From: DAOPJM01 sp964490325
GTDB lineage: Bacteria > Bacillota > Clostridia > Christensenellales > CAG-138
Direction of reading: 5' to 3'
DNA length: 41,866 nucleotides
Assembly (NCBI GenBank): GCA_964490325.1
Contig: CAZBBX010000020.1
Span: 1-41,866, forward strand
In this document: piece after piece, positions 25,201 through 32,067 of the stretch
How the letters are laid out: every line of letters starts with the position of its first letter
Numbering within the stretch: position 1 is the first letter of the stretch
Program-made: the position numbers and the translations under genes
The notes under the pieces: generated by a model
Told to the model about the DNA's origin: nothing
Databases searched by the model: none
What the model saw: only the letters and a program-made list of their open reading frames with translations

Positions 25201-25589
25201 ATTTCGGCGTCCGCCTCGTGATAGGATTCAAAGTATTGATCCACATCCACGGCATACGGCTTGTCGGTATCCGCGATCGCTTCTGCTCCGCGCACGGGCT
25301 GCTGATCCGAGGACGCCACCGTGGTCTCGATAAGACCCGTCAGCGTTCCCGTGGAGTAGCCCGACGTGGTGGAGGTCCCGCCGTTGTAGATGACCACATA
25401 GTCGCCTGTGTAGCCGCCTGTCGAGTCGGTATCGATGACCACGCCGCTGTTTATGCCGCGTGTCGCCGAAAAATCGACCTCGTTGCCCGCTCTTGTGCTT
25501 GCCAAGCTTGGAAGCTGTGTGGGCAGCAGCACGACGGCCAGCGCCAATGCCAGAACAAGGCAGAGTACTTTTCGGATCCGTTGCTTCAT
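22263..25589 (-). CDS. secreted M30-like zinc metalloprotease with duplicated C-terminal domains
   Basis: Predicted extracellular protease of 1108 residues. It has a signal peptide (about 1-33, basic start then a Leu/Val/Ala core), then a catalytic domain with zinc motif HEFQH (H289, H293) and a downstream Glu in WLNESFSAAAEE, the arrangement of the M30 (hyicolysin) group. After it come two homologous domains of about 160 residues (each with YGSDLTAFHLTAS and GLIDWT), separated by a Thr/Pro linker, and a third, more distant domain at the C terminus; these may bind surfaces or glycans. No sortase motif or membrane anchor is seen. The ATG at 25589 has AAAGGGGGA upstream. Confidence 0.85.
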   Translation of the reverse strand: MKQRIRKVLCLVLALALAVVLLPTQLPSLASTRAGNEVDFSATRGINSGVVIDTDSTGGYTGDYVVIYNGGTSTTSGYSTGTLTGLIETTVASSDQQPVRGAEAIADTDKPYAVDVDQYFESYHEADAEMRLPTRATYTVGSTRTFYISSSYSPSGSSGNLSFKLLAIGSHCYIWTTTVSSYHPLDEIDTSYAQTVADEFDSKYTLMNSSFGDFNDKEGNGKVNLLFYNIDDGWEPGQGYVAGYFWSSDLTTYNSSPMLHIDTYPGIQWVTTAGETKTELDGCYGTMVHEFQHLINYSETGGMSTWLNESFSAAAEEICYPSSSIRSRIQSWHDHYWSASSELSNPPTEYAYNSAYDLHKGGSMYAWNSNADDIYARYAIVSLYSQYLFSHASNGNAVFKTVIDAVAGGTTATTAVANAMGTNIATLFGNFVTAMVANCHDSYDGLYSFTMQDGYDPADYYNVADIYSLLSPVVFTGTSATIYGGGFIVVKPVNGVFTPPSGASSSLKYVGISLSTEPTAEPTATPEGMTPTPEPTATPVPDNAYVLVSAPTAGKDYLLAYTSGSTTYVATTTYQTTSSSRYPYMAAVTIEDASDHVNISLSDTSYGSDLTAFHLTASANGTSWRFNNATKGYLAFDSGGYPTYASSGLIDWTLGASGTTNSFRNTSYTYDSFVYLGYSTGKYLTFSSSAVYFKLYEKVTAATPTDTPTPTPTDTPTPTPTDTPTPTPTNTPTPTPTDTPTPTPTDTPTPTPTNTPTPEPTATPEPQLGSYSYRRVTTPTEGGEYLLVYVSGGTSYVTTTTYRNSRNSRYPALAQVTVEENGDLAELTLANTAYGSDLTAFHLTASASGSNWRLRNAAKGYLAFSSSGYPTYTTSSSGLIDWTITAGTATVTLKNSSYSLDRYVYLGVSSSALSYSASAKDFILYEKLSAASVTVVPTEAPTPEPTEATPTETPVTGTQQYALLTDASQMTAGDYVIIGVNGSYTRAMGNTLASGKIGGAAISIVGGVITDPDAALVWTISLRGDGTADLYNAASGTYLALTSNSSNGFTLSAAQPTYGYTVSDMAGTGALRMQLAGSPARCLTLYQDSFRSYTTSSAKAIYLYKAVS
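23301..23485 (-). repeat. 30-bp tandem repeat encoding a Thr/Pro linker
   Basis: Repeats encode TPTPTDTP and TPTPTNTP units between the first and second accessory domains of the metalloprotease. The near-identical 30-bp units suggest length variation between strains. The sequence favours an extended, possibly glycosylated linker. Confidence 0.88.
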
Positions 25590-25625
25590 GTTCACATCCC
25601 CCTTTGATTTGGTCGTATTTATTCC

Positions 25626-25644
25626 GTCTCCTGTACACGGAGAC
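25626..25644 (-). promoter_or_regulatory. 5' leader hairpin of the metalloprotease gene
   Basis: GTCTCC and GGAGAC form a 6-bp stem with a 7-base loop in the leader, before the ribosome binding site. It could stabilise the mRNA. Confidence 0.4.
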
Positions 25645-25656
25645 AAAGCATAGTTT

Positions 25657-25685
25657 ATCTTACCATTTTTTGAACGATTTGAAAA
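25657..25685 (-). promoter_or_regulatory. putative promoter of the metalloprotease gene
   Basis: On the minus strand: TTTTCA, a 17-base spacer, TAAGAT, four of six consensus bases each. The region is A/T-rich compared with the window. Confidence 0.4.
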
Positions 25686-25740
25686 GGGGAATTTGTATAT
25701 TCTTTATAAAAGCTGCGATAAAAATACCAATATACGGAAT

Positions 25741-26478
25741 TTAGAAAACGGGCAATTTTTCAAATAATTTGTCTGAACCTATCAAATTTTCGCGGCAGCA
25801 CGCCGTCAGCAGTACGGACAGCTCCGTTAGCAGCGCTTCGTTCAAGCGCACGCGTCCCAGCTCGTCGTCCTTAAGCAGAAGGATGCGGCGCATGACCTCT
25901 AAGCAAAGCTTTTGTACGGGTCTTGCCCCGCCCGCGCAGGAGGCGCACAGCGCCCCGCCCCTCGCGGCGGAAAAGTACAGCTTGGGCTCGTCCCTTAGGT
26001 CGCGGCCGCAGTTGGCGCAGCGCACGATGGCGGGGCAGTAGCCCGACACGTCCAAGCAGCGCAGCAAAAAGGCACAGAACAGCTCGGCAGGGGTCGCCTC
26101 GCCGTAGGCTAAAAAGCTCAAAGTGTGATACAGCAGGGAAAAGAGGGCGCGGTCTGCCGCATCCCTTTGGAGCGCCAAGGTGCAAAGCTTTGCACACGCG
26201 TCCGCATAGGTGAAGCGCTCGTAGTCCTCGCGCAGGGGATAGAAGCTCTCCTTTAGCTCCGCGGCCGTGACGACGTAGCGGTCGTGCGCAAAGTACAGCT
26301 CATACTCGCCGTAGGCAAAGGGCTGCGTGCAGGGCAAAAGAGGCGCGGTCGGCTTTCGGCAGCGCCTTGCCTTGACGTCGACCCGCCCCTGTTCGATGGT
26401 CAAAAGCGTAAGGATGCGGTCGTTGTCGCGATAATCCGTACAGCTTGTGACGATGCCGTTTACGGTCAGGGTCGGCAT
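25741..26478 (-). CDS. recO: RecO, DNA repair protein
   Basis: Recombination mediator of the RecFOR pathway, which loads RecA on single-stranded DNA coated with SSB. It has 245 residues: an N-terminal OB fold (GIVTSCTDYRDNDRILTLLT), then a helical domain with a zinc finger, C154-x2-C157 and C178-x2-C181. The position after era and yqzL is conserved in Bacillota. ATG with AGGAGAGGAGGG upstream. Last gene of the yqfC operon; no clear terminator follows. Confidence 0.94.
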   Translation of the reverse strand: MPTLTVNGIVTSCTDYRDNDRILTLLTIEQGRVDVKARRCRKPTAPLLPCTQPFAYGEYELYFAHDRYVVTAAELKESFYPLREDYERFTYADACAKLCTLALQRDAADRALFSLLYHTLSFLAYGEATPAELFCAFLLRCLDVSGYCPAIVRCANCGRDLRDEPKLYFSAARGGALCASCAGGARPVQKLCLEVMRRILLLKDDELGRVRLNEALLTELSVLLTACCRENLIGSDKLFEKLPVF

Positions 26479-26505
26479 GGGCCGCCCTCCTCTCCTGATC
26501 CTGCG

Positions 26506-26628
26506 TTACGGCTCGTTCCCGTCCCGCAAGCGTCTGCGTATGGCCTTGTAGCGAAGGTAGGCCTCGACCTTGCCCGTTCGCACGAACGCGTCCCAAGCGG
26601 GCGCGATGTCCTTATCGTCCTTATCCAT
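26506..26628 (-). CDS. yqzL: YqzL-like small protein
   Basis: A 40-residue protein starting MDKDDKDIAPAWDAFVRTGK and ending in a basic helix (YLRYKAIRRRLRDG). YqzL-family proteins, of unknown function, have the same pattern (Trp, F-x-x-TG, then a Tyr-rich helix) and the same place between era and recO. The ATG is preceded by GGAGGCGAAAGC, a strong ribosome binding site. About 110 bases of non-coding sequence separate it from era. The assignment rests on pattern and position. Confidence 0.8.
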   Translation of the reverse strand: MDKDDKDIAPAWDAFVRTGKVEAYLRYKAIRRRLRDGNEP

Positions 26629-26740
26629 GCTTTCGCCTCCTTTTCCCTCAGTATTCCCTCTCATTTCGTCAAGAATCGAGGAAAAATTCGGGAAAATTCG
26701 TATGTGGCACGGAGCTTGTCGTGAAGAACGGAGCGCCGCC

Positions 26741-27634
26741 TCAGCGCAGGTCGTAGCCCAGCTCGTTGAGCATGGACTGCTTGTTGCGCCAGTCCTCCTT
26801 CACCTTGACCCAGATTTGCAGGTTCACCCGTGTGCCAAGCAGCCACTCCACATCCTTGCGCGCAAGGCTGCCGATGCGCTTGAGCATGGAGCCGCCCTTG
26901 CCGATGAGGATGCCCTTGTGGCTGTCCCGCTCACAGTAGATGGTGGCGTACACGTCCATCAGCCCGCCCTCGGGACGCTGCTCCATGCGGTCGATGCTCA
27001 CGCCCACGCCGTGGGGGATCTCCTCGCGCAGCAGCTCCAGCGCCTTCTCGCGGATCAGCTCCGCACAGATGACGCGCTCCGGCTGATCGGTCACCATATC
27101 GGGCGGGAAGTACTGCGGCCCCTCCACAAGGTAGGCCTGCAGCTTCTGCTCCAGCTCCGCGACGCCTTCGCCGTTCTTGGCGGAAACGGAGAGCGTGGGC
27201 CAGTCCGCACCCGCGTTTATGAGCGCCTCCCGCGCCTCGTTCATCTGCGCCGCGCTTGCCGCGTCGCATTTGTTGATGATGGCAAACACAGGCGCCTTGC
27301 CCGCAAGCAGCCGCGTGATGAGCAGTAGATCCCGTTCGCCCACGCCCTTTAGCGCGTCCGCCACGAACAGCACCGCCTCCACATCCTTGAGCGCGTCTGC
27401 GGCGACCTTCTGCATGTATTCGCCCAAACGATTGCGCGCACCCGTCACGCCGGGGGTGTCCAAAAAGATCATTTGATAGTCGTCCCTTGTGACCACGCCC
27501 GTGATGCGGTTGCGCGTCGTCTGTGCGCGGTCGGTGACGATGGCGATCTTCTGCCCAACCAATGCGTTGATGAGCGTGGACTTGCCCACGTTGGGGCAGC
27601 CTACGATGCTGATAAAGCCGCTGCGATAGCTCAT
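26741..27634 (-). CDS. era: Era, GTPase for 30S ribosome maturation
   Basis: Essential GTPase that binds 16S rRNA near its 3' end and the inner membrane. It has 297 residues from the ATG at 27634, whose first bases overlap the cdd stop as ATGA; this start gives MSYRSGFISIVGCPNVGKST, standard for Era. G motifs: GCPNVGKS (G1), DTPG (G3), NKCD (G4). The C-terminal KH domain includes GIIIGKGGSMLKRIG-like KGILIGKGGSMLKRIG and VWVKVKEDWR. The neighbours ybeY and cdd upstream and recO downstream match other Bacillota. Confidence 0.97.
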   Translation of the reverse strand: MSYRSGFISIVGCPNVGKSTLINALVGQKIAIVTDRAQTTRNRITGVVTRDDYQMIFLDTPGVTGARNRLGEYMQKVAADALKDVEAVLFVADALKGVGERDLLLITRLLAGKAPVFAIINKCDAASAAQMNEAREALINAGADWPTLSVSAKNGEGVAELEQKLQAYLVEGPQYFPPDMVTDQPERVICAELIREKALELLREEIPHGVGVSIDRMEQRPEGGLMDVYATIYCERDSHKGILIGKGGSMLKRIGSLARKDVEWLLGTRVNLQIWVKVKEDWRNKQSMLNELGYDLR

Positions 27635-28044
27635 TTTAACAGATCCTTCGGGCCGAACGACCAAGGCAGCAGCTCCGCAAAGCTGCACTCCACGATCTTG
27701 CTTGCATCGCGGTTGCCCGTGATGATTAAAAAGTCCTTGCCGCAAAACTCCGCCATCACCTGCCGACATACGCCGCAGGGAAAGCCCGGCTCCACACCCG
27801 TGGAGACCACGGCAATGGCTTCAAACGCACGCTCACCGTCGTATACCGCCTTGAAAAAGGCCGTGCGCTCGGCGCAGATGGTGGGCGTAAAGCCCGCGTT
27901 CTCTATGTTGCAGCCCTGATAGAGCTTGCCGCTCTTGGTCAAAAGGCACGCGCCCACGCTGTAATGCGAATAGGGCGAATAGGAATGCTCCCGCGCCTCG
28001 TAAGCGAGCTTTATGAGCTTGTCCTTCATGTTCTTGTCGATCAT
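27631..28044 (-). CDS. cdd: cytidine deaminase
   Basis: Deaminates cytidine and deoxycytidine to uridine forms in pyrimidine salvage. It has 137 residues, the small homotetrameric type. The zinc site has C57-A-E59 (catalytic Glu) and P-C90-x-x-C93; NIENAGF is the substrate-binding signature. Stop and start codons overlap by four bases with ybeY on one side and era on the other. An internal ATG five codons in (MKDK) is an alternative start. Confidence 0.96.
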   Translation of the reverse strand: MIDKNMKDKLIKLAYEAREHSYSPYSHYSVGACLLTKSGKLYQGCNIENAGFTPTICAERTAFFKAVYDGERAFEAIAVVSTGVEPGFPCGVCRQVMAEFCGKDFLIITGNRDASKIVECSFAELLPWSFGPKDLLK

Positions 28045-28481
28045 CTTGCTTGTCCCATCCCTTCTAAGATCCTCGTTTGTTTTTCGCGCATGAGCTGCTC
28101 ATCCGCAGGCTCCATGTGGTCGTAGCCCAACAGATGCAGCACGCCGTGCACGGTCAAAAATGCAAGCTCCCGCGCAAGGCTGTGCCCGTAGGTCTCCGCC
28201 TGCTCCTCTGCGCGTTTTTTGCATATCATAATGTCGCCCAAGTATCGATCGGGCGGCAGCACGATCTCGTCCCCCTCCCACGCGGGAAAGGTCAGTACGT
28301 CCGTCACGCGGTCCACATGACGAAACTCGCGATTGAGCGCCTCGATGTGCGCCTCATCGTCCACAAGCACGGTCAGATCTCCGCCGCGCCCCTCATGCGC
28401 AAGCGCGGCCTCCGCCGCCGCCATGATGAGCCGCTGTTCCTCATTACTGAGCTGCTCGTTCTCACAGTAGACCTCGATCAT
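28041..28481 (-). CDS. ybeY: YbeY, endoribonuclease / rRNA maturation factor
   Basis: Zinc-dependent endoribonuclease acting in 16S rRNA 3' maturation and ribosome quality control. It has 146 residues. The metal motif HGVLHLLGYDH carries H112, H116 and H122. ADVLTFP-type VTDVLTFP precedes it, as in the family. It overlaps phoH upstream and cdd downstream by ATGA. The dgkA gene often found between ybeY and cdd is not present. Confidence 0.96.
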   Translation of the reverse strand: MIEVYCENEQLSNEEQRLIMAAAEAALAHEGRGGDLTVLVDDEAHIEALNREFRHVDRVTDVLTFPAWEGDEIVLPPDRYLGDIMICKKRAEEQAETYGHSLARELAFLTVHGVLHLLGYDHMEPADEQLMREKQTRILEGMGQAR

Positions 28482-29467
28482 GGTCTTGTCTCTCCCCTTG
28501 CGCTCTCGGCGCGCTCATAGGCTTGAATGATGCGCTGCACCAGCTCGTGCCGCACCACATCCTTGTGCGTCAGGCGCACCACCGCCACGCCCTTGACGTC
28601 CTTTAGGACATTGATGGCGTGAACAAGACCGCTGCGCCGCTCCTGCGGCAGATCGATCTGGGTGATGTCCCCCGTGACCGCGATCTGCGAGCCCTCGCCA
28701 AAACGGGTGAGGAACATCTTCATTTGCTCCACGGAGCAGTTCTGCGCCTCGTCCAGAATGATGAAGGCATTGCTGAGCGTGCGTCCGCGCATATACGCCA
28801 GCGGCGCTACCTCGATGGCGCCGCGCTCCATGAGCTGCTTGTAGGTCTCAAGGCCGAAGAACTCCTGCAGGGCGTCGTACAGCGGCCGCAGGTAGGGATC
28901 CACCTTGTTCATCAGATCGCCGGGCAAAAAGCCCAGCTTCTCGCCCGCCTCCACCGCAGGACGCGTGAGGATGATCTTTTCGACCTCCTTGTTCTTGAAC
29001 GCCAAGACCGCCATGGCCACCGCCAGATAGGTCTTGCCCGTTCCCGCAGGCCCCACGCCGAACACCAGATCGTGCTCCTTGAGCGCCTGCACATAGCGCT
29101 TTTGCCCCAAGGTCTTGCACTTGACCTGCCTTCCGCGGTTGGTCAACGCCACCACATCGCCCATGATGCGGTCGATCAGCTCCGCGTTGCCCTCCTTGGC
29201 AAGGTCGATGGCGTAGCGGATGCGTCCCCTGTTGATGGGTTCGCCCCTGCGCTGCATGTCGATCAGCTTTTCCAAGACCACGCGGCACAGCGCCGTCGCC
29301 TGTGCCTCGCCGACTAAATAGATCCCGTCCGCCTCCACGCGGATCGCCGCTCCCGTCTCCTCCTCGAACACGGGCAGGTTCTCGTCAAATGCGCCGAACA
29401 CGCCGATCGCGTCGTCCATGGATTCCAATTCGATGCGCTCCGCTGTGCTGCGCTCTTCATCCGTCAT
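28478..29467 (-). CDS. phoH: PhoH family ATPase
   Basis: Cytoplasmic nucleoside triphosphatase with a helicase-like core, associated with RNA metabolism through its constant partner ybeY. It has 329 residues. Walker A is GPAGTGKT (139-146), Walker B is FIILDEAQN, and LTRPAVEAGEKLGFLPGD is the family signature. An N-terminal region of about 120 residues precedes the ATPase domain, as in Bacillus PhoH. The start overlaps the yqfD end by 11 bases. In Bacillus, yqfF follows; here ybeY follows directly. Confidence 0.95.
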   Translation of the reverse strand: MTDEERSTAERIELESMDDAIGVFGAFDENLPVFEEETGAAIRVEADGIYLVGEAQATALCRVVLEKLIDMQRRGEPINRGRIRYAIDLAKEGNAELIDRIMGDVVALTNRGRQVKCKTLGQKRYVQALKEHDLVFGVGPAGTGKTYLAVAMAVLAFKNKEVEKIILTRPAVEAGEKLGFLPGDLMNKVDPYLRPLYDALQEFFGLETYKQLMERGAIEVAPLAYMRGRTLSNAFIILDEAQNCSVEQMKMFLTRFGEGSQIAVTGDITQIDLPQERRSGLVHAINVLKDVKGVAVVRLTHKDVVRHELVQRIIQAYERAESARGETRP

Positions 29468-30635
29468 GCTCTAACTCCCTTGTAAGATCGATCCGTTCCT
29501 CGGTCGTAATGCAGCAAACGCCGTACAGTACGCCGTCCTTCTCCTGTAAAAAGCAGGTCTTGAGCAGTATGGCCGCGTCCTTTGGAAGCTGCGCCAACGC
29601 CTCCTCCTCCGCAAGCGCCAACGCCAACGCCTCGCGCTCCGCCTGCTCGGCGGTGCGCTCCGTTTCAACAAGCTCGTACACCCGCCCCGTCGTAACGGTC
29701 ACGGGCAGCAGCAGCTTATTGAAGATAGCCGTCTGCAGCTCGCCCTGCTCGCTGTGCGCATAGGGCGCTGCACTTTCCATAAGAGTGTGCCCCGCCGCCT
29801 CGATGCGAATGTATCGCGTCCACTCCCCCGTCCTCGTCAGCTCGACAAGCGTTTGTGGCGCCGCGACCCATGCGCCATAGGAGATGGCGGCATAGACCTC
29901 GCCCTGTGCGTGGGTGGTGTAGCTCGTCATGTCTTCCTTGTAGACGACATGGCCGCCGATGAGCAGCTCTCCCGCCTCGACCCGCTGCCCTACGCTGACC
30001 GCCGCCTTGCCCCGCAGGGTCGTGATGCGTGTGATAACGCCCGCCTTTGCCGCGACCACGTCGCAGGGCTCGCTAAGATCGGGCTTTTTGTCGGTGGGAT
30101 CCGCCTCCGTGCACTCGATCTCCAAGATCACGCCGCGCCGCGTCAGCCCCAGCCACTCAAGACGGGGTTCGGCGATGGTGATACGATGCGCCAACGCCAC
30201 CAGATCCAGTCCCTTGTAGGCGCAGCCAGTCGTCACGCCCTGCTGCTGCAAAAGCGCCGCAAGCTCCGCCTCCGTGAGGGTCTTGAGGCCATCGAAGCGG
30301 AAGAACCACAGCCGCGTTGAAAGGAACAGCAGCAAGACAAAAAAGAGCGGTGCGCCAAACAGCAGCACGGGTCGCCGCTTGGCCCGTCTCCACACGAAGG
30401 GCAGCCCACGGCGCTCCACGATGTGGATGCGGCAGGGGCAGCGTCGGTGGACGGCGGGCAGGCGCAAAAAGCTTTTTGCGTCCATCGCGCAGCGCAGGCT
30501 GCGGGGAGCGGGTCTGTCCACGTTTAAAAGCGCAATGCCGTTTGCCGTGCAGCGCGTCAAAAAACGTTCGGCGGACAGACCGTCGATCTGTATTATAACA
30601 TACCCTTTACAAAATTTCCACAGGGAATCCTTCAT
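29457..30635 (-). CDS. yqfD: YqfD, sporulation protein
   Basis: Membrane protein of 392 residues, near the 398 of Bacillus YqfD, produced in the mother cell during sporulation in that genus. An N-terminal domain of about 85 residues (with WKFCKGYVIIQIDGLSAERFL), one membrane helix at about 89-112, then a large extracytoplasmic part including GVTTG and EPRLEWLGLTRRG. The ATG at 30635 overlaps the yqfC stop as ATGA, which fixes the start; a longer open frame upstream overlaps yqfC and is not used. The exact molecular role is unknown. Confidence 0.9.
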   Translation of the reverse strand: MKDSLWKFCKGYVIIQIDGLSAERFLTRCTANGIALLNVDRPAPRSLRCAMDAKSFLRLPAVHRRCPCRIHIVERRGLPFVWRRAKRRPVLLFGAPLFFVLLLFLSTRLWFFRFDGLKTLTEAELAALLQQQGVTTGCAYKGLDLVALAHRITIAEPRLEWLGLTRRGVILEIECTEADPTDKKPDLSEPCDVVAAKAGVITRITTLRGKAAVSVGQRVEAGELLIGGHVVYKEDMTSYTTHAQGEVYAAISYGAWVAAPQTLVELTRTGEWTRYIRIEAAGHTLMESAAPYAHSEQGELQTAIFNKLLLPVTVTTGRVYELVETERTAEQAEREALALALAEEEALAQLPKDAAILLKTCFLQEKDGVLYGVCCITTEERIDLTRELEHDG

Positions 30636-30910
30636 ACATCCACATATTTCAGCTCGCTGAGCTTTCCGCGTATCCATGCGCGCTCCTCGGTGAGCGCCGA
30701 AAGCAGCAGCCCCTCGCCCCGCACCTCCAAGCAGCCCTCGCCCGTTGCAAAGGTGCAAAGCTCGCGGCTCATGCGCAGCACCCCGCGATGGTTCTCCACC
30801 AGCAGGCTGTCGCGCCCAACCAGCGTCAGGCGGGGCGTCAAGGCGTCCAGCTCCTCGGGCAGATCCAGCAGGGTCAGGGTCTTTTTCAGTAGGCGCGCTT
30901 TCCGTTTCAT
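30632..30910 (-). CDS. yqfC: YqfC, YabP/YqfC family sporulation protein
   Basis: Small protein of 92 residues resembling YabP/YqfC: LPEELDALTPRLTLVGRDSL then VENHRGVLRMS and a C-terminal LEVRGEGLLLSALTEE strand pattern. Family members are needed for spore coat or morphogenesis through interaction with partners. An in-frame stop lies just before the ATG, so the start is fixed, yet I see no ribosome binding site; translation may be inefficient or leaderless. It is the first gene of the operon through recO, and mapping its promoter would show whether the housekeeping genes are also under sporulation control. Confidence 0.88.
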   Translation of the reverse strand: MKRKARLLKKTLTLLDLPEELDALTPRLTLVGRDSLLVENHRGVLRMSRELCTFATGEGCLEVRGEGLLLSALTEERAWIRGKLSELKYVDV

Positions 30911-30976
30911 GTGCTATCGTATGCAAAAAAACGCGGAAAAAGCACGGCGGAAGCGGGCGTAAGGAGCAAGGCGGGA

Positions 30977-31005
30977 TGGACAGGAGTGCCGAGGCGTGGT
31001 ATACT
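30977..31005 (+). promoter_or_regulatory. promoter of the CPBP protease gene
   Basis: TGGACA, a 17-base spacer, TATACT, about 30 bases before the start codon. Confidence 0.7.
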
Positions 31006-31034
31006 TATTTTACTTTCGGAAAGGGCGGCGTCCT

Positions 31035-31988
31035 ATGGAAAACACCTATGCCCCACTCCCCGCTCCGACGGCGTCGTCGGAGCTTCGCGTGCAGGATCGC
31101 GCTTCCCTGCGCAGGCTGTATTCCCGCGTGGGCTTTGCCCTGCTTGCGGGCGTTTTGCTGCGCTATGCGCTGGAGCTGCTGCTGGTGCAGATCTTTTCCC
31201 GCGACGTCTTTGCAAACAGCACGGTGAGCATTGCCGTCAGCGCCCTCATCGTTTACGGCTGCAGCCTGCCCCTTGTGTATCTGCTGATCCGTTCCCTGCC
31301 GCGAGAGCGCAGCATTGTAAAGACGCCCCTTCCCGCCAAGCGTTTTTTTGTCTATGCGCTGCTGCTGTTCAGCCTGACCTATGTGTTTGCCTACCTCACA
31401 GGCGTACTGCGCGTGCTGTTCAACATCCCCACCGACACCTCCGCCCTTTCTCTGGCCACCAATCCGCTGTACTATATCACGCTGCTGCTGCTTGCCCCCG
31501 TTTTAGAGGAGCTGCTGTTCCGCCGCGTCCTCATCGAGCGGCTGCTGCCCTACGGCGAGGGCGTTGCCATCGTCTTTTCGGCGCTGGCCTTCGGCCTGTT
31601 CCACTGCAGCTTCGACCAAAGCCTCTACGCGACCATGGCGGGTCTGATGCTTTCCTATGTATACTGCCGCACGCGGCGGGTCGGCTGCACGATGCTGCTG
31701 CACTTCCTTTTAAACCTTGTGTCGGCTGTCACAACGCTCGTCCTTTTTAGCGGCAACGCGGACGCAAACTCCTTCAGCGGCGGTCTGCTGCTCTACAACT
31801 ACCTCATCCTTGCGCTGCTCATAACGGGCTATGTCCTGCTGTTCAAGCGCCGCGGCCGGCTGCAGCTAAGCAGCCTGCACACCCCCAAGGGCGGACGCCT
31901 CGCATTTTGCAATGTGGGGATGCTGCTCTATGTCGCCGCCTGCCTGATCGCGGTGGCATGGGACGTGTACACGCGCGTGATCGGATAG
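31035..31988 (+). CDS. CPBP family intramembrane metalloprotease
   Basis: Predicted Rce1-like membrane protease of 317 residues with about eight helices. The active-site motifs are in place: EELLFRRVLIERL (Glu-Glu-x-x-x-Arg), FGLFHCSF (Phe-x-x-x-His) and LLHFLLNL (His-x-x-x-Asn). Members cleave peptides in the membrane and in some bacteria confer bacteriocin immunity; no bacteriocin gene is seen nearby. Start at 31035 fits the promoter, though the GGGCGGCG site is weak; an in-frame upstream ATG would begin inside the promoter. Confidence 0.88.
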   Translation: MENTYAPLPAPTASSELRVQDRASLRRLYSRVGFALLAGVLLRYALELLLVQIFSRDVFANSTVSIAVSALIVYGCSLPLVYLLIRSLPRERSIVKTPLPAKRFFVYALLLFSLTYVFAYLTGVLRVLFNIPTDTSALSLATNPLYYITLLLLAPVLEELLFRRVLIERLLPYGEGVAIVFSALAFGLFHCSFDQSLYATMAGLMLSYVYCRTRRVGCTMLLHFLLNLVSAVTTLVLFSGNADANSFSGGLLLYNYLILALLITGYVLLFKRRGRLQLSSLHTPKGGRLAFCNVGMLLYVAACLIAVAWDVYTRVIG

Positions 31989-32067
31989 CGGCGACACATC
32001 TTTCCCTCCCTAATCGCATAGGCTCCTTACGAGCGGGAACGGCAAGTCCCGCGTAACGGAGGCGTGC

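Noticed and set aside
30911..30930. Sigma-E-like -10 (CATACGAT) before yqfC
   Set aside because: It lies only five bases before the ATG and has no matching -35, so it would give a leaderless message. Not enough to call a promoter.
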